Shown piece after piece: positions 1 through 6,868 of a stretch of DNA of 13,811 bases. Position 1 is the stretch's first letter, and every line of letters starts with the position of its first letter. A model generated the notes under the pieces. The model saw only the letters and a program-made list of their open reading frames with translations, did no database searches and was not told the origin of the DNA. Origin of the DNA: JBEIUO01 sp964549785. Lineage in GTDB: Bacteria > Planctomycetota > Phycisphaerae > Phycisphaerales > UBA1924. The DNA is taken from contig CAZJXA010000076.1 in the NCBI GenBank assembly GCA_964549785.1, positions 1-13,811 on the forward strand, read 5' to 3'. The position numbers and the translations under genes are program-made.

Positions 1-67
1 GCTCAGCGCAGTTCGACGGCCCCGGCCGCCCGCGCCGCCCGGCCGGGGCCGTCGAACTGCGCTGAGC
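1..67. repeat. Perfect 28-bp inverted repeat at window edge
   Basis: Positions 1-28 are the exact reverse complement of positions 40-67, separated by an 11-nt GC-only spacer (29-39). The outer end of the repeat coincides with base 1, so the true arm length cannot be seen and the palindrome may continue to the left. It has no T-tract on either side, so it does not look like a standard intrinsic terminator, and it lies inside an open reading frame on the minus strand. Either it is a genuine palindromic element (terminator-like or REP-like) or it is a fold-back chimera at a contig end. I lean slightly to the artefact reading because of its position and perfection. Confidence 0.9.
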
Positions 68-337
68 GAGATTGGGACGTGACGGTGCGGTATCAATACC
101 CAGCAGCCCGTCAAACGCCGCGACTTTCTTGAGGTGGGTTGTGCGGAGTTCGTGAGCGTGCTTCTTGATCGCCGAAATGTTGGCTTCGGCCGCGTTGGCG
201 ACCGCGTCGTAGACAAGGCGGGCGTCGCGTTCCTTGACGCGTTCGTCCTCGATCAATTTTGTGATGCGTTCGAGGTGCTCGGAAATCTCTACGAGCGACA
301 TATCTGTGACCGGCTTCGAGGCGAGCGAGGTGTTCAT
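1..337 (-). CDS. Small helical hypothetical protein, 3' end off the window
   Basis: The frame opens with ATG at 337-335 and stays open to base 1, giving 112 visible residues and no stop. A GGAAAG ribosome-binding sequence lies 4 nt upstream. Residues 14-80 are charged and alternate with Leu, Ile and Val (for example SLVEISEHLERITKLIEDER), which predicts long amphipathic helices or a coiled coil. There is no signal peptide or membrane segment. Third codon positions are mostly G or C, as in the neighbouring real genes. From about residue 91 the frame enters the edge palindrome and turns into Arg/Pro/Gly-rich sequence unlike the first part, so the true C-terminus may differ. I recognise no family. 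The start overlaps the stop of a doubtful upstream ORF by ATGA. Confidence 0.6.
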   Translation of the reverse strand, partial: MNTSLASKPVTDMSLVEISEHLERITKLIEDERVKERDARLVYDAVANAAEANISAIKKHAHELRTTHLKKVAAFDGLLGIDTAPSRPNLAQRSSTAPAGRRGRPGPSNCAE

Positions 338-525
338 TTGCTTTCCAATCTGGAGGACAGGACAACGGTGACGACGCGACCGTCGGAGGCGGGACCGTTT
401 GTAAAAAAAAGGACGACGAGAACTCGAACAGCGACAAATTCCAGAAGTTCAATCGGTGCAATCTCGGGCGCCTTACCCTCTCCTTCGATTGCTTTCGCTG
501 ACGTGAAGAGGAGTGTTGCATTCAT
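334..525 (-). CDS. Doubtful small ORF with one hydrophobic segment
   Basis: This ORF encodes 63 residues from ATG 525-523 to TGA 336-334. Residues 24-42 (PIELLEFVAVRVLVVLFFT) could form a single transmembrane helix. In its favour, its stop codon overlaps the start of the next minus-strand gene as ATGA, a pattern typical of translational coupling. Against it, there is no ribosome-binding site before this ATG, third-position GC is only about half (well below the neighbours), and the frame crosses a T8 tract (A8 on the + strand, 403-410). A TTG at 564 would add 13 Arg-rich residues. It may simply be leader sequence of the gene at 337. Confidence 0.22.
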   Translation of the reverse strand: MNATLLFTSAKAIEGEGKAPEIAPIELLEFVAVRVLVVLFFTNGPASDGRVVTVVLSSRLESK

Positions 526-793
526 CGGGCGTTGTTTCAACGTTAAAGCGCGTGCTCGGGGCAAAAGCCAGTGTTTTGGTGGATACGCACCGTCCTCTCA
601 TTCTCGGCGATGGTGGCTCGATTCCATGGATCGCACCCGGCCGCTCCCCGCTGATGCAACTCTCGCATCACAGGTTCGTACATAGGGAGGGGGGCGATGA
701 CGCCGGAGCGGCGAATCGGGTATTCTTGTGTAATGAGCGTGGATGTGGGCGTGTGGGCGACCCGAGGCAGAATCGATGTTTTCCGGAGGTTTT
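338..793. other. 456-nt stretch without a convincing gene
   Basis: This region separates the divergent helical protein (minus) and pseudopilin (plus), so it should carry both promoters. It contains a doubtful small minus ORF up to 525 and an A8 tract at 403-410. The purine-rich run near 684-695 (agggaggggggcga) has no reading frame that I can support after it. The + strand ORFs across it are Arg-rich and run out of frame with any recognisable protein. No tRNA, strong hairpin or direct repeat was noticed. Confidence 0.6.
697..726 (+). promoter_or_regulatory. Weak sigma70-like promoter candidate for the pseudopilin
   Basis: ATGACG (697-702) matches TTGACA at four of six positions and TATTCT (721-726) matches TATAAT at four of six, with an 18-bp spacer. 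Transcription would start near 733, about 60 nt before the pseudopilin ATG. Such a match is not rare by chance in this sequence, so this is only a candidate. Confidence 0.22.
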
Positions 794-1621
794 ATGATTC
801 GTCGCGCATTCACCCTCATCGAACTGCTCATCGTCATCACCATTATCGGGGTTTTGGTGGGCATTTCGTTCGCCGTTGGTAGCCAAGTGATGGACGGGGG
901 CAAACGCACCGCCACCGAGCAGACGCTGCGGGTTCTCGACACCGCCCTCGCCGCGTACAAGTCCGCCAAGGATGATCTCCCGCCGATTCAGTGCGTCTAT
1001 GTACCTCCCGACAACGCCGGCCCGATCAAGGTCTGGACGATGTCGGACGTGCGTGACATGACGACGACGCCGGGCGCCCGGGGCGGGTCGCCGATTGCAC
1101 CGGCCGGTCAGCAGATGGTCAACAGCGTGGGTTTCTTCATCTACGAGGCGTCGAAGGTCGCCGGAGCCAAGGCCGCCCTTGATCAATTGCCGACGAAGTT
1201 TGTCTCCACATTCGATGCCGACGGCGACGGGCCCGGGAGTCAGCCTGAATTGATTACGGTGTTCGACGCCTGGAACAACCCGATCCGCTTTGTTCACCCC
1301 GCGATGGATGGGCTGGTGATCGGGTCGGACGAGCAAGCCAATGTCGACGTCCTTGATCGTCTCGGATCACCACCGCGCGGGACCTACGGCACCGACAAAG
1401 TTCGTCGCAACCGGACCACGGAGAACCCGTCGCCGACCGCCGCCGAAGACTTCCCCGACGGCGATGGTGCCGCTTGTGTCGGTGCCTCGGGCTACTTCTA
1501 CTCTGCGGGGGCGGATGGTCGGGTGGGTCGCGTCTTGGATGCGGCGGGCCGTGTTGTCGAGGACTTCAACGCTGACAACGTCTATTCAAAGGCCCCGACC
1601 TTCCCGATCGACCGCAACTGA
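794..1621 (+). CDS. GspG-like type II secretion pseudopilin / prepilin
   Basis: The product is 275 aa and is a structural subunit of a type II secretion or type IV pilus-like fibre in the inner membrane and periplasm. ATG 794 is chosen because GGAGG (785-789) lies 4 nt upstream and because it gives a short basic leader, MIRRA. Residues 6-29 are the class III prepilin signal, FTLIELLIVITIIGVLVG and onward, with the conserved Glu at residue 10 (mature +5). Cleavage by prepilin peptidase should fall between Ala5 and Phe6; Ala instead of Gly at -1 is tolerated in some pseudopilins. A helical stem follows (about 30-60). The C-terminal domain has the GspG-type features FDAWNNPIRF (157-166) and YFYSAGADGR (234-243). 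At 275 aa it is longer than proteobacterial GspG (about 140-150), as is common for planctomycete relatives. No other secretion gene is nearby, so it is an orphan here. Its 3' end overlaps the convergent PAP2 gene by 36 bp. Confidence 0.9.
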   Translation: MIRRAFTLIELLIVITIIGVLVGISFAVGSQVMDGGKRTATEQTLRVLDTALAAYKSAKDDLPPIQCVYVPPDNAGPIKVWTMSDVRDMTTTPGARGGSPIAPAGQQMVNSVGFFIYEASKVAGAKAALDQLPTKFVSTFDADGDGPGSQPELITVFDAWNNPIRFVHPAMDGLVIGSDEQANVDVLDRLGSPPRGTYGTDKVRRNRTTENPSPTAAEDFPDGDGAACVGASGYFYSAGADGRVGRVLDAAGRVVEDFNADNVYSKAPTFPIDRN

Positions 1622-2368
1622 CGCCGCCACTGCTGCGGCGGGCGGTTCGGGACGTTGCAACGACCGGTGCGCCATGACAAGGCTCGCGACGGCGTATCCG
1701 ATCGCTCCACCAAGAATCACGTCGCTCGGATAATGGGCTCCCAGCAGCACCCGGCAGACGCCTACCACACCGACCAATCCGAATACCAGCCACCGGCACT
1801 TGGGGTACAGAGTGGCGATGAAAACGGCTAAAACCGCCGCCGCCGCGGTATGGCTGCTGGGCATCGACCACAAATTTGACGAGATGCCGCGCCAGACCTC
1901 CCAGGCGTGTCGGGGTTGAGCCACGCCGTCGATCGGCAGCGTGTAAGTGTCCCAAGGCGGAGTAAACGCAAGCGGGTCCAGAAACTTGGGGCGAGGGCGG
2001 CCGACCAGCATCTTGATGGCGTTGATCACGCCCACGTTCGCTAACGCCGCGATCGCAAGCAGCCGCAGTGCCCGGCGACGGCCGGGGTCGAGGAGCATGA
2101 CGAACGCCGCGGTGAGAAGGATCGAGGTGATCGCCCCGAACTGTTGGACGAATTCCATCTCTCGCCGCAAGTCGCCCCCGAGCCGCAGGTTGCCATCGGG
2201 TTGGAACCGGCGGCACCAGGTCGCGACAACTCCATCGAGTGGAAGAAGGGCTGCGCCAACCACGATGCCCGCGCCGACCGCTCGCCACGCCCGCGTCCAC
2301 GCGCGGCGTCGGCGCCCGCCTTCGATGGTGGTATAGTCGGCGGCGTTGGACGAGGCTTTGAGGTCCAT
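1586..2368 (-). CDS. PAP2-family membrane phosphatase
   Basis: The product is 260 aa and is a membrane phosphatase of the type 2 phosphatidic-acid phosphatase superfamily. All three motifs are visible: KX6RP as KMLVGRPRP (Lys119, Arg126-Pro127), PSSH (170-173, nucleophile-assisting His173), and R-X5-H-X3-D as CRVLLGAHYPSD (Arg206, His212, Asp216). The usual Ser before that Arg is Cys here. Hydrophobic segments lie near 30-50, 78-93, 100-116, 175-187, 193-209 and 217-232. Likely substrates are lipid phosphates or polyprenyl pyrophosphates, but the family does not decide which. ATG 2368 gives a short polar N-terminus; a frame extension to 2479 is Arg-rich and overlaps the divergent gene heavily, so I rejected it. 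No ribosome-binding site is evident. It is divergent from the polyprenyl-type glycosyltransferase, and a link through carrier-lipid recycling is plausible but inferred. Confidence 0.88.
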   Translation of the reverse strand: MDLKASSNAADYTTIEGGRRRRAWTRAWRAVGAGIVVGAALLPLDGVVATWCRRFQPDGNLRLGGDLRREMEFVQQFGAITSILLTAAFVMLLDPGRRRALRLLAIAALANVGVINAIKMLVGRPRPKFLDPLAFTPPWDTYTLPIDGVAQPRHAWEVWRGISSNLWSMPSSHTAAAAVLAVFIATLYPKCRWLVFGLVGVVGVCRVLLGAHYPSDVILGGAIGYAVASLVMAHRSLQRPEPPAAAVAASVAVDREGRGL

Positions 2369-4151
2369 TTCGGTACGAGCGCAGCGTATCCGCACCCGCG
2401 CCCGATGGCCGGAAGCGGCTCTCCTGGTGGCGCTATGCGCCGCTCTGTACCTTCCGGGCTTCTTTGCCATTCCCGCCATCGACCGCGACGAGGCCCGGTT
2501 CGCCCAAGCCAGCCGTCAGATGGCCGCGGCCGCGGATTGGCGGGGCTGGATCATCCCGGCGGTACAGGAGCGACCGCGGTTGCAAAAACCGCCGTTGATT
2601 TACTGGTTGCAAGCGACGTCGGCTCGGGTTTTCACCGATCGATGGAGAGGGCTTGGTAGCGAAGCCGTCCAGAGCGACTCCATCTGGATGTACCGCCTGC
2701 CGTCTCTCTTGTCGGCGGCGTCAGCGGTGCTGATGACGTGGCGATGGGCGCTGGCTCTGTTCGACAGGCGTGCCGCGTTGATGGCCGGGGCGCTCATGGC
2801 CGCCAACCCGCTGATGTTCTGGGAGGCTCGTCAGGCCCGGGCCGACATGCTGTTGCTCGCCTGTACGGCAATGGCCATGTGGGCGTCCTGGGAGGTGGTT
2901 CGAAGAGCGCGATTTGGAAGGACATCCGGGGCTTGGGTTGCCGGGTTTTGGTGCGCGGTGGCAGCCGGTATTTTGACGAAGGGACCCATAACGCCCCTGG
3001 TGGTGGGTCTCGGCGTCGTCGTCCACGCCGTGGTCCGCGGCGAACTGCGGCTGCTGACGGCCTTTCGGCCGTGGATAGGCATTCCGTGCTGCGTCTTGCC
3101 GGTCGCGGTGTGGATATGGGCGGTGAGTGACCAGATCAAACTGTCCGAATACCTGACGACGATCAAGACCGAGACTATTAATCGCGGACTGGTGGCGATG
3201 GAAGGGCACGGCGGGCCGGCGGGGTTTCACGTTGTGGCGCTCTATATCGTCTTCTTGCCGGCCTGCATGGCGGTGGCGCTTGGGGTGTGGCGGGCCGTCG
3301 AACGCGGCTTCGTATCCGAGTCCGGCTCCTGGGAACGGTCTCTCCGCGGGCGGTTTCGGCAGGCCATTGGCGCGGTTCGCACCGCCCGCGCCGGGGCGTG
3401 GCCCGAGTGCTTCCTGGTGTGCATGCTCTTCCCGGGGTGGATCATGTTCGAAGTTTCCGGGACTAAGTTGCCGCACTACACCCTGCCGCTCTACCCCGTG
3501 CTGGCCATCCTGGCCGCCCGCGGAGTACATGCGGGCCGCAAGCTGCCCGGCGTGTTGACCGCCCGGGCCGGAAGACTGATCTGGATCTGGGCGACGGGGT
3601 GCGTCGCATTCGGGCTCTTCTTCGGAACCCTCGCGGTGGCCACGTTGTGGGAGACCATGTGGGGTTTGGGGGTGGTGGTGGGGCTGGCGTGCGCGGTCGC
3701 CTCGTGCCTCATCATGCAATGGACCGCCCGATACCTGCGTCCACGCCGGATCGTCGAATTGCAGGTCGGCGGCGTCGCGTGGTTTCTCATCATCGCGGTG
3801 ACCTTGGGCACCGTCGCCGGTCAGACGCCGGCGATCCGGGTCAGCCGAAACCTGAACGCCGTCTTCGAGGCCCAGATCGACCGGGAGCGTCCGATCGCGG
3901 CGGTCGGCTGGCACGAGGACAGCCTCATCTTCGAAACCCACGGCCGGAGCCGGCGGATCGATGAATGGAAACTGAAGGAGTGGCTCAGGGCGAACGACCG
4001 ACCGGGGCGTCGGGCCCTGGTGGTGCTCGAACGCGAACGGCTGCAACACTGGCCGTCGATGCGTGAGGTCAGCGGCGTGACGGGCGTCAATTATTCGATC
4101 GGCAGGCGCGTGGACCTGGTCGTGGCCGAACTGACGCGGGACTTGCCATGA
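2346..4151 (+). CDS. ArnT/PMT-family (GT39/GT83-like) membrane glycosyltransferase
   Basis: The product is about 601 aa and is a polytopic membrane enzyme that would transfer a sugar from a polyprenyl-phosphate donor to a lipid or protein acceptor on the outer face of the cytoplasmic membrane. Family features are the DE motif in the first external loop (IDRDEARFAQ, Asp48-Glu49), PRLQKPPLIYWLQA (77-90), EARQARADMLLL (160-171), ILTKGPI (209-215) and, later, GTKLPHYTLPLYP. It has about ten or more hydrophobic helices, followed by a soluble tail of about 100 residues that ends in LTRDLP. There is no ATG at the 5' end. TTG 2346 is the first usable start and keeps helix 1 (about 22-42) intact; the next in-frame option, GTG 2430, would cut that helix. 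The TTG start overlaps the divergent PAP2 gene by 23 bp. The stop overlaps truB as ATGA. The sugar and the acceptor cannot be deduced. Confidence 0.85.
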   Translation: MDEALRSISVRAQRIRTRARWPEAALLVALCAALYLPGFFAIPAIDRDEARFAQASRQMAAAADWRGWIIPAVQERPRLQKPPLIYWLQATSARVFTDRWRGLGSEAVQSDSIWMYRLPSLLSAASAVLMTWRWALALFDRRAALMAGALMAANPLMFWEARQARADMLLLACTAMAMWASWEVVRRARFGRTSGAWVAGFWCAVAAGILTKGPITPLVVGLGVVVHAVVRGELRLLTAFRPWIGIPCCVLPVAVWIWAVSDQIKLSEYLTTIKTETINRGLVAMEGHGGPAGFHVVALYIVFLPACMAVALGVWRAVERGFVSESGSWERSLRGRFRQAIGAVRTARAGAWPECFLVCMLFPGWIMFEVSGTKLPHYTLPLYPVLAILAARGVHAGRKLPGVLTARAGRLIWIWATGCVAFGLFFGTLAVATLWETMWGLGVVVGLACAVASCLIMQWTARYLRPRRIVELQVGGVAWFLIIAVTLGTVAGQTPAIRVSRNLNAVFEAQIDRERPIAAVGWHEDSLIFETHGRSRRIDEWKLKEWLRANDRPGRRALVVLERERLQHWPSMREVSGVTGVNYSIGRRVDLVVAELTRDLP

Positions 4152-4885
4152 ACGACACACCGGCCGAGGCCGCGACCGAGTCGGCACCCCGGCCGACGCC
4201 ATCCGGCATCATCGTCATCGACAAGGCGCAGGGCTTCACCTCGATGGACGTGTGCGCGATCGTGCGGGGCAAACTTAAACGGGCCGGCGCCCCCAAGCGC
4301 ATCAAGGTCGGGCACGGCGGCACGCTGGACCCCATGGCCACGGGCGTGCTGGTGGTGATGGTGGGGACTGCCACCAAACGGTGCGAAACGGTGATGGCGG
4401 GGGAAAAGGAGTACGAGGCGACGATCGACCTCTCACGCTCCTCCGATACCGACGACTCCGAGGGGGTGATTCGCGAAGTGGCGGTTGATCAAGCCCCGGA
4501 TGAGGTTCGTGTGAGAGCCGCGGTCGCCGGCTTTGCCGGCGAGATCGACCAAATCCCGCCGGATTTTTCAGCCCTGCACGTGGGCGGGCGGCGAGCCTAT
4601 GACCTCGCGCGCGAAGGTCGGGCCGCCATAATGCCCGCCCGCCGGGTGATCATCCACGAGATTCGCATCGCGCGGTATGTTTGGCCCGAACTCGCGGTCT
4701 GGGTGCGGTGCGGCAAAGGCGTCTATATCCGGAGCCTGGCGCGGGACGTCGGTCGTGTGCTTGAAACCGGCGGCATGTTGACCGCGCTCCGCCGAACGCG
4801 CGTCGGACGGTGGACGATCAGCGAAGCCCGAACGCTCGCCGCCCTGCCGGGAACGCTTGTGCAAGCCGACCTGACCGGGGTTTAG
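4148..4885 (+). CDS. truB: tRNA pseudouridine-55 synthase TruB
   Basis: The product is 245 aa and converts U55 in the T-loop of tRNAs to pseudouridine. The catalytic block HGGTLDPMATGVLVV (56-70) holds the active-site Asp61. Other conserved blocks are KEYEATI (87-93), PPDFSALHVGGRRAYDLAREG (about 137-157; His where many relatives have Lys) and GKGVYIRSLARDVG (189-202). It is shorter than E. coli TruB (about 314 aa) because the C-terminal PUA-type extension is missing, which is usual in many bacteria. The ATG overlaps the stop of the glycosyltransferase (ATGA), implying coupled translation. The canonical neighbours rbfA, infB and rpsO are absent. The gene converges on fabF, with 79 bp between the two stops. 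Confidence 0.96.
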   Translation: MNDTPAEAATESAPRPTPSGIIVIDKAQGFTSMDVCAIVRGKLKRAGAPKRIKVGHGGTLDPMATGVLVVMVGTATKRCETVMAGEKEYEATIDLSRSSDTDDSEGVIREVAVDQAPDEVRVRAAVAGFAGEIDQIPPDFSALHVGGRRAYDLAREGRAAIMPARRVIIHEIRIARYVWPELAVWVRCGKGVYIRSLARDVGRVLETGGMLTALRRTRVGRWTISEARTLAALPGTLVQADLTGV

Positions 4886-4964
4886 TTCGTTGTGGTTCGC
4901 GTTTGCGGCCTGCATCACACGCACGGCAGCACGCACGACCCCGGGCACTCGGGGCAGCGGGCCA

Positions 4965-6251
4965 TCACTCGTACCGTGCGACGATCAGTGTGACATTGTG
5001 CCCGCCGAATCCGAACGTGTTATTCATCGCGTATTTCACCGGGCGTTCGCGGGCTTCCTTCGGGACGAGGTCGATATCGAAGCCTTCATCGGGCGTATCG
5101 AGGTTGATGGTGGGGGCGATCACGCCCTCCCTCACCGCGTGGATGCACGCAATGAGTTCTACCGCCCCCGAGGCACCCAGACAGTGGCCGTGCATGCTCT
5201 TGGTAGAACTCATCAGCAACTTGCCGCCTGCGCTCTTGCGGGCGTGATCGCCGAAGACGCGTCCCACCGCCGCGACCTCGGCCTTGTCGCCCAGGGGCGT
5301 TGAAGTGCCATGGGCGTTGACGTAGCCGATGGCATCGCCCGGCAAGCGGGCGTCCGCCAGCGCCATCTTCATCGCCCGGGCGGCCCCGGAGCCCTCGGCG
5401 TCCGGCGCCGTGATGTGGTAGGCATCGCACGAATTGCCGTAACCGACCAATTCAGCATAGATGGTCGCCCCGCGGGCCTTCGCGTGGGCCTCGGTTTCCA
5501 AGATGCACATCGCCGCACCCTCGGAAAGGACGAATCCGTCGCGATCTTTATCAAACGGGCGGCTGGCCCGTGTCGGGTCGTCGTTGCGGGTCGAGAGCGC
5601 CTTCATCACCATGAACGCGCCCAGACACAACGGGGTGCAGGCCGCCTCGGCCCCGCCGGCGACGATGACGTCAGCCAAGCCCCGGTGCAGATAATGCATC
5701 GCATCGCCGAGCGCGTGCCCGCTGCTGGCGCACGCGGTCGCGTGACAACTCGCGGGTCCCTGCAAACCGTACCGGATCGAGATGTTGCCCGATACCGCGT
5801 TGGCCATGAGCCGTGGCACCGTGAAGGGGCTGATCCGGTGGGGGCCTTTTTCACGAAGGGTCATCACACCCTGCTCGATCGTGGAGATCCCACCGATCCC
5901 GGAACCCACCACCACGCCGCAGCGTTCCGGGTTCGTCTTGGAAAAATCGATCCCCGAGTGCCGCACGGCCTCGTTCGCAGCCCCCAGACCGAGGAGGCTG
6001 AACCGGTCGAGCCGTTTCGCCTCCCGCCCATCGATAAACGACGAAGGATCCCAGTTTTTAACTTGTCCGCCGATGCGACAATCCCATGTCTCGGGCGGGT
6101 ACTTCGCGAAGTCGTCACCCTCGATGAGGCTGATGCCGCTCTTGCCGCTCCGCATCCCGGCCCACGTCGACTGGGCGTCATGTCCTATGTTCGTCACCGC
6201 ACCGAACCCGGTGATGACAATACGCTGGGCCGAAAAGTATCCGGGGTTCAT
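4965..6251 (-). CDS. fabF: 3-oxoacyl-ACP synthase II (KAS II)
   Basis: The product is 428 aa, close to the usual 410-415. It is a cytosolic condensing enzyme that elongates acyl-ACP with malonyl-ACP in type II fatty-acid synthesis. The Cys-His-His triad is visible: Cys174 in HATACASSGHALGDA, His314 in VNAHGTSTPLGDKAE and His356 in HGHCLGASGAVE. The glycine-rich C-terminal signature NNTFGFGGHNV (410-420) is also present. ATG 6251 yields MNPGYFSAQRIVITGFG, in which the core VITGFG block follows a slightly long N-terminus; no clear ribosome-binding site precedes it. It lies 113 bp downstream of acpP on the same strand and is probably co-transcribed with it. FabB is an alternative label, but the sequence and the acpP partner favour FabF. 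Confidence 0.95.
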   Translation of the reverse strand: MNPGYFSAQRIVITGFGAVTNIGHDAQSTWAGMRSGKSGISLIEGDDFAKYPPETWDCRIGGQVKNWDPSSFIDGREAKRLDRFSLLGLGAANEAVRHSGIDFSKTNPERCGVVVGSGIGGISTIEQGVMTLREKGPHRISPFTVPRLMANAVSGNISIRYGLQGPASCHATACASSGHALGDAMHYLHRGLADVIVAGGAEAACTPLCLGAFMVMKALSTRNDDPTRASRPFDKDRDGFVLSEGAAMCILETEAHAKARGATIYAELVGYGNSCDAYHITAPDAEGSGAARAMKMALADARLPGDAIGYVNAHGTSTPLGDKAEVAAVGRVFGDHARKSAGGKLLMSSTKSMHGHCLGASGAVELIACIHAVREGVIAPTINLDTPDEGFDIDLVPKEARERPVKYAMNNTFGFGGHNVTLIVARYE

Positions 6252-6364
6252 TCGTTGGGGAAGACGAGTTGGCAGGCACGTGGGCCCGACACGAACAGAT
6301 TGCTACGGGTACGAGGGCGTTGCGGCGAGCCCCGGCGGCAACACGCCGAGCCGGGCGATCTGCA

Positions 6365-6613
6365 TCAGGACGACTTCAGTTCCGCGGAGATGTGGGTGAT
6401 CGCGTCCCCGACCGACTTCATGGTCTCCGCCTTTTCATCAGAAATTTCGATGTCAAACGCTTCCTCGAGTTCCATCACGAGTTCAACCTGGTCGAGGCTG
6501 TCGGCGTTCAGGTCATCCTGAAAACTCATCTCGCGGCGGATCTCGGAGCGGTCTCGCCCCATCTTTTCCGCGACGATCGAGAAAACCTTGGCTTCAATTT
6601 CTTGTTCGCTCAC
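6365..6613 (-). CDS. acpP: Acyl carrier protein
   Basis: The product is 82 aa and is the carrier of growing acyl chains in fatty-acid synthesis, delivering them to FabF encoded just downstream. The phosphopantetheine site is Ser39 in LNADSLDQVELVMELEEAF, essentially the consensus. The protein is acidic, has the usual four-helix length and ends in ISAELKSS. GTG 6613 is chosen because GGAG lies 8 nt upstream and the product then begins VSEQEIEAKVFSIV, as in typical ACPs. An ATG at 6661 would add 16 non-homologous residues. Confidence 0.95.
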   Translation of the reverse strand: MSEQEIEAKVFSIVAEKMGRDRSEIRREMSFQDDLNADSLDQVELVMELEEAFDIEISDEKAETMKSVGDAITHISAELKSS

Positions 6614-6739
6614 GCGCAAATCTCCGAAGGGTGCCGCGGAATTCCCTTCCCACTCCCGCAACTAAGGCGGCCCCGCCAAGAAAAGGGGGGGTCACCCGGT
6701 AGTGGGAACCGCCGCAAGACAACTGCGGCACACGAAACG

Positions 6740-6745
6740 AGTATA
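6740..6745 (-). promoter_or_regulatory. -10-like element upstream of acpP
   Basis: On the minus strand the sequence reads TATACT (five of six to TATAAT), about 120 nt before the acpP start. No recognisable -35 hexamer stands 16-18 bp upstream (TGCTTT at 17 bp). It is the best candidate in the 200-nt divergent region between acpP and the zinc-ribbon gene. Confidence 0.35.
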
Positions 6746-6868
6746 CCCCGCCTTGGTCCGGGAAAGCAGGATGTCGTGTGGTCAGGCGTTGACGACCGTT
6801 CTCGCCGACCCCGCGGCTCCCTTTTTGCTACGCTGTTGAACGACCACCCCGTCCGCCGGGCCGGTGGT

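Noticed and set aside
743..793. Longer start (ATG 743 or ATG 776) for the pseudopilin
   Set aside because: GGAGG sits directly before ATG 794, and the longer forms would place 17 or 6 extra residues before the basic prepilin leader.
2721..4202. Long minus-strand open frame (493 codons) opposite the glycosyltransferase
   Set aside because: It is fully antisense to a gene with clear family motifs. Its product is Arg/His/Pro/Gln-rich without any motif, as expected from the opposite strand of high-GC coding DNA.
4939..4954. CCCCG/CGGGG hairpin between the truB and fabF stops as a bidirectional terminator
   Set aside because: It is only a 5-bp stem with a 6-nt loop and no T-tract on either strand, which is too weak to call.
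5310..6521. Plus-strand open frame (403 codons) opposite fabF and acpP
   Set aside because: It is antisense to fabF and acpP, both with intact catalytic residues. The translated sequence has no recognisable domain and an Arg/Gly-rich composition.
6269..6868. N-terminal extension of the zinc-ribbon membrane protein frame back to 6269
   Set aside because: It runs antisense through the whole of acpP and its promoter region. The sequence has no homologous features and the family normally begins shortly before the zinc ribbon.
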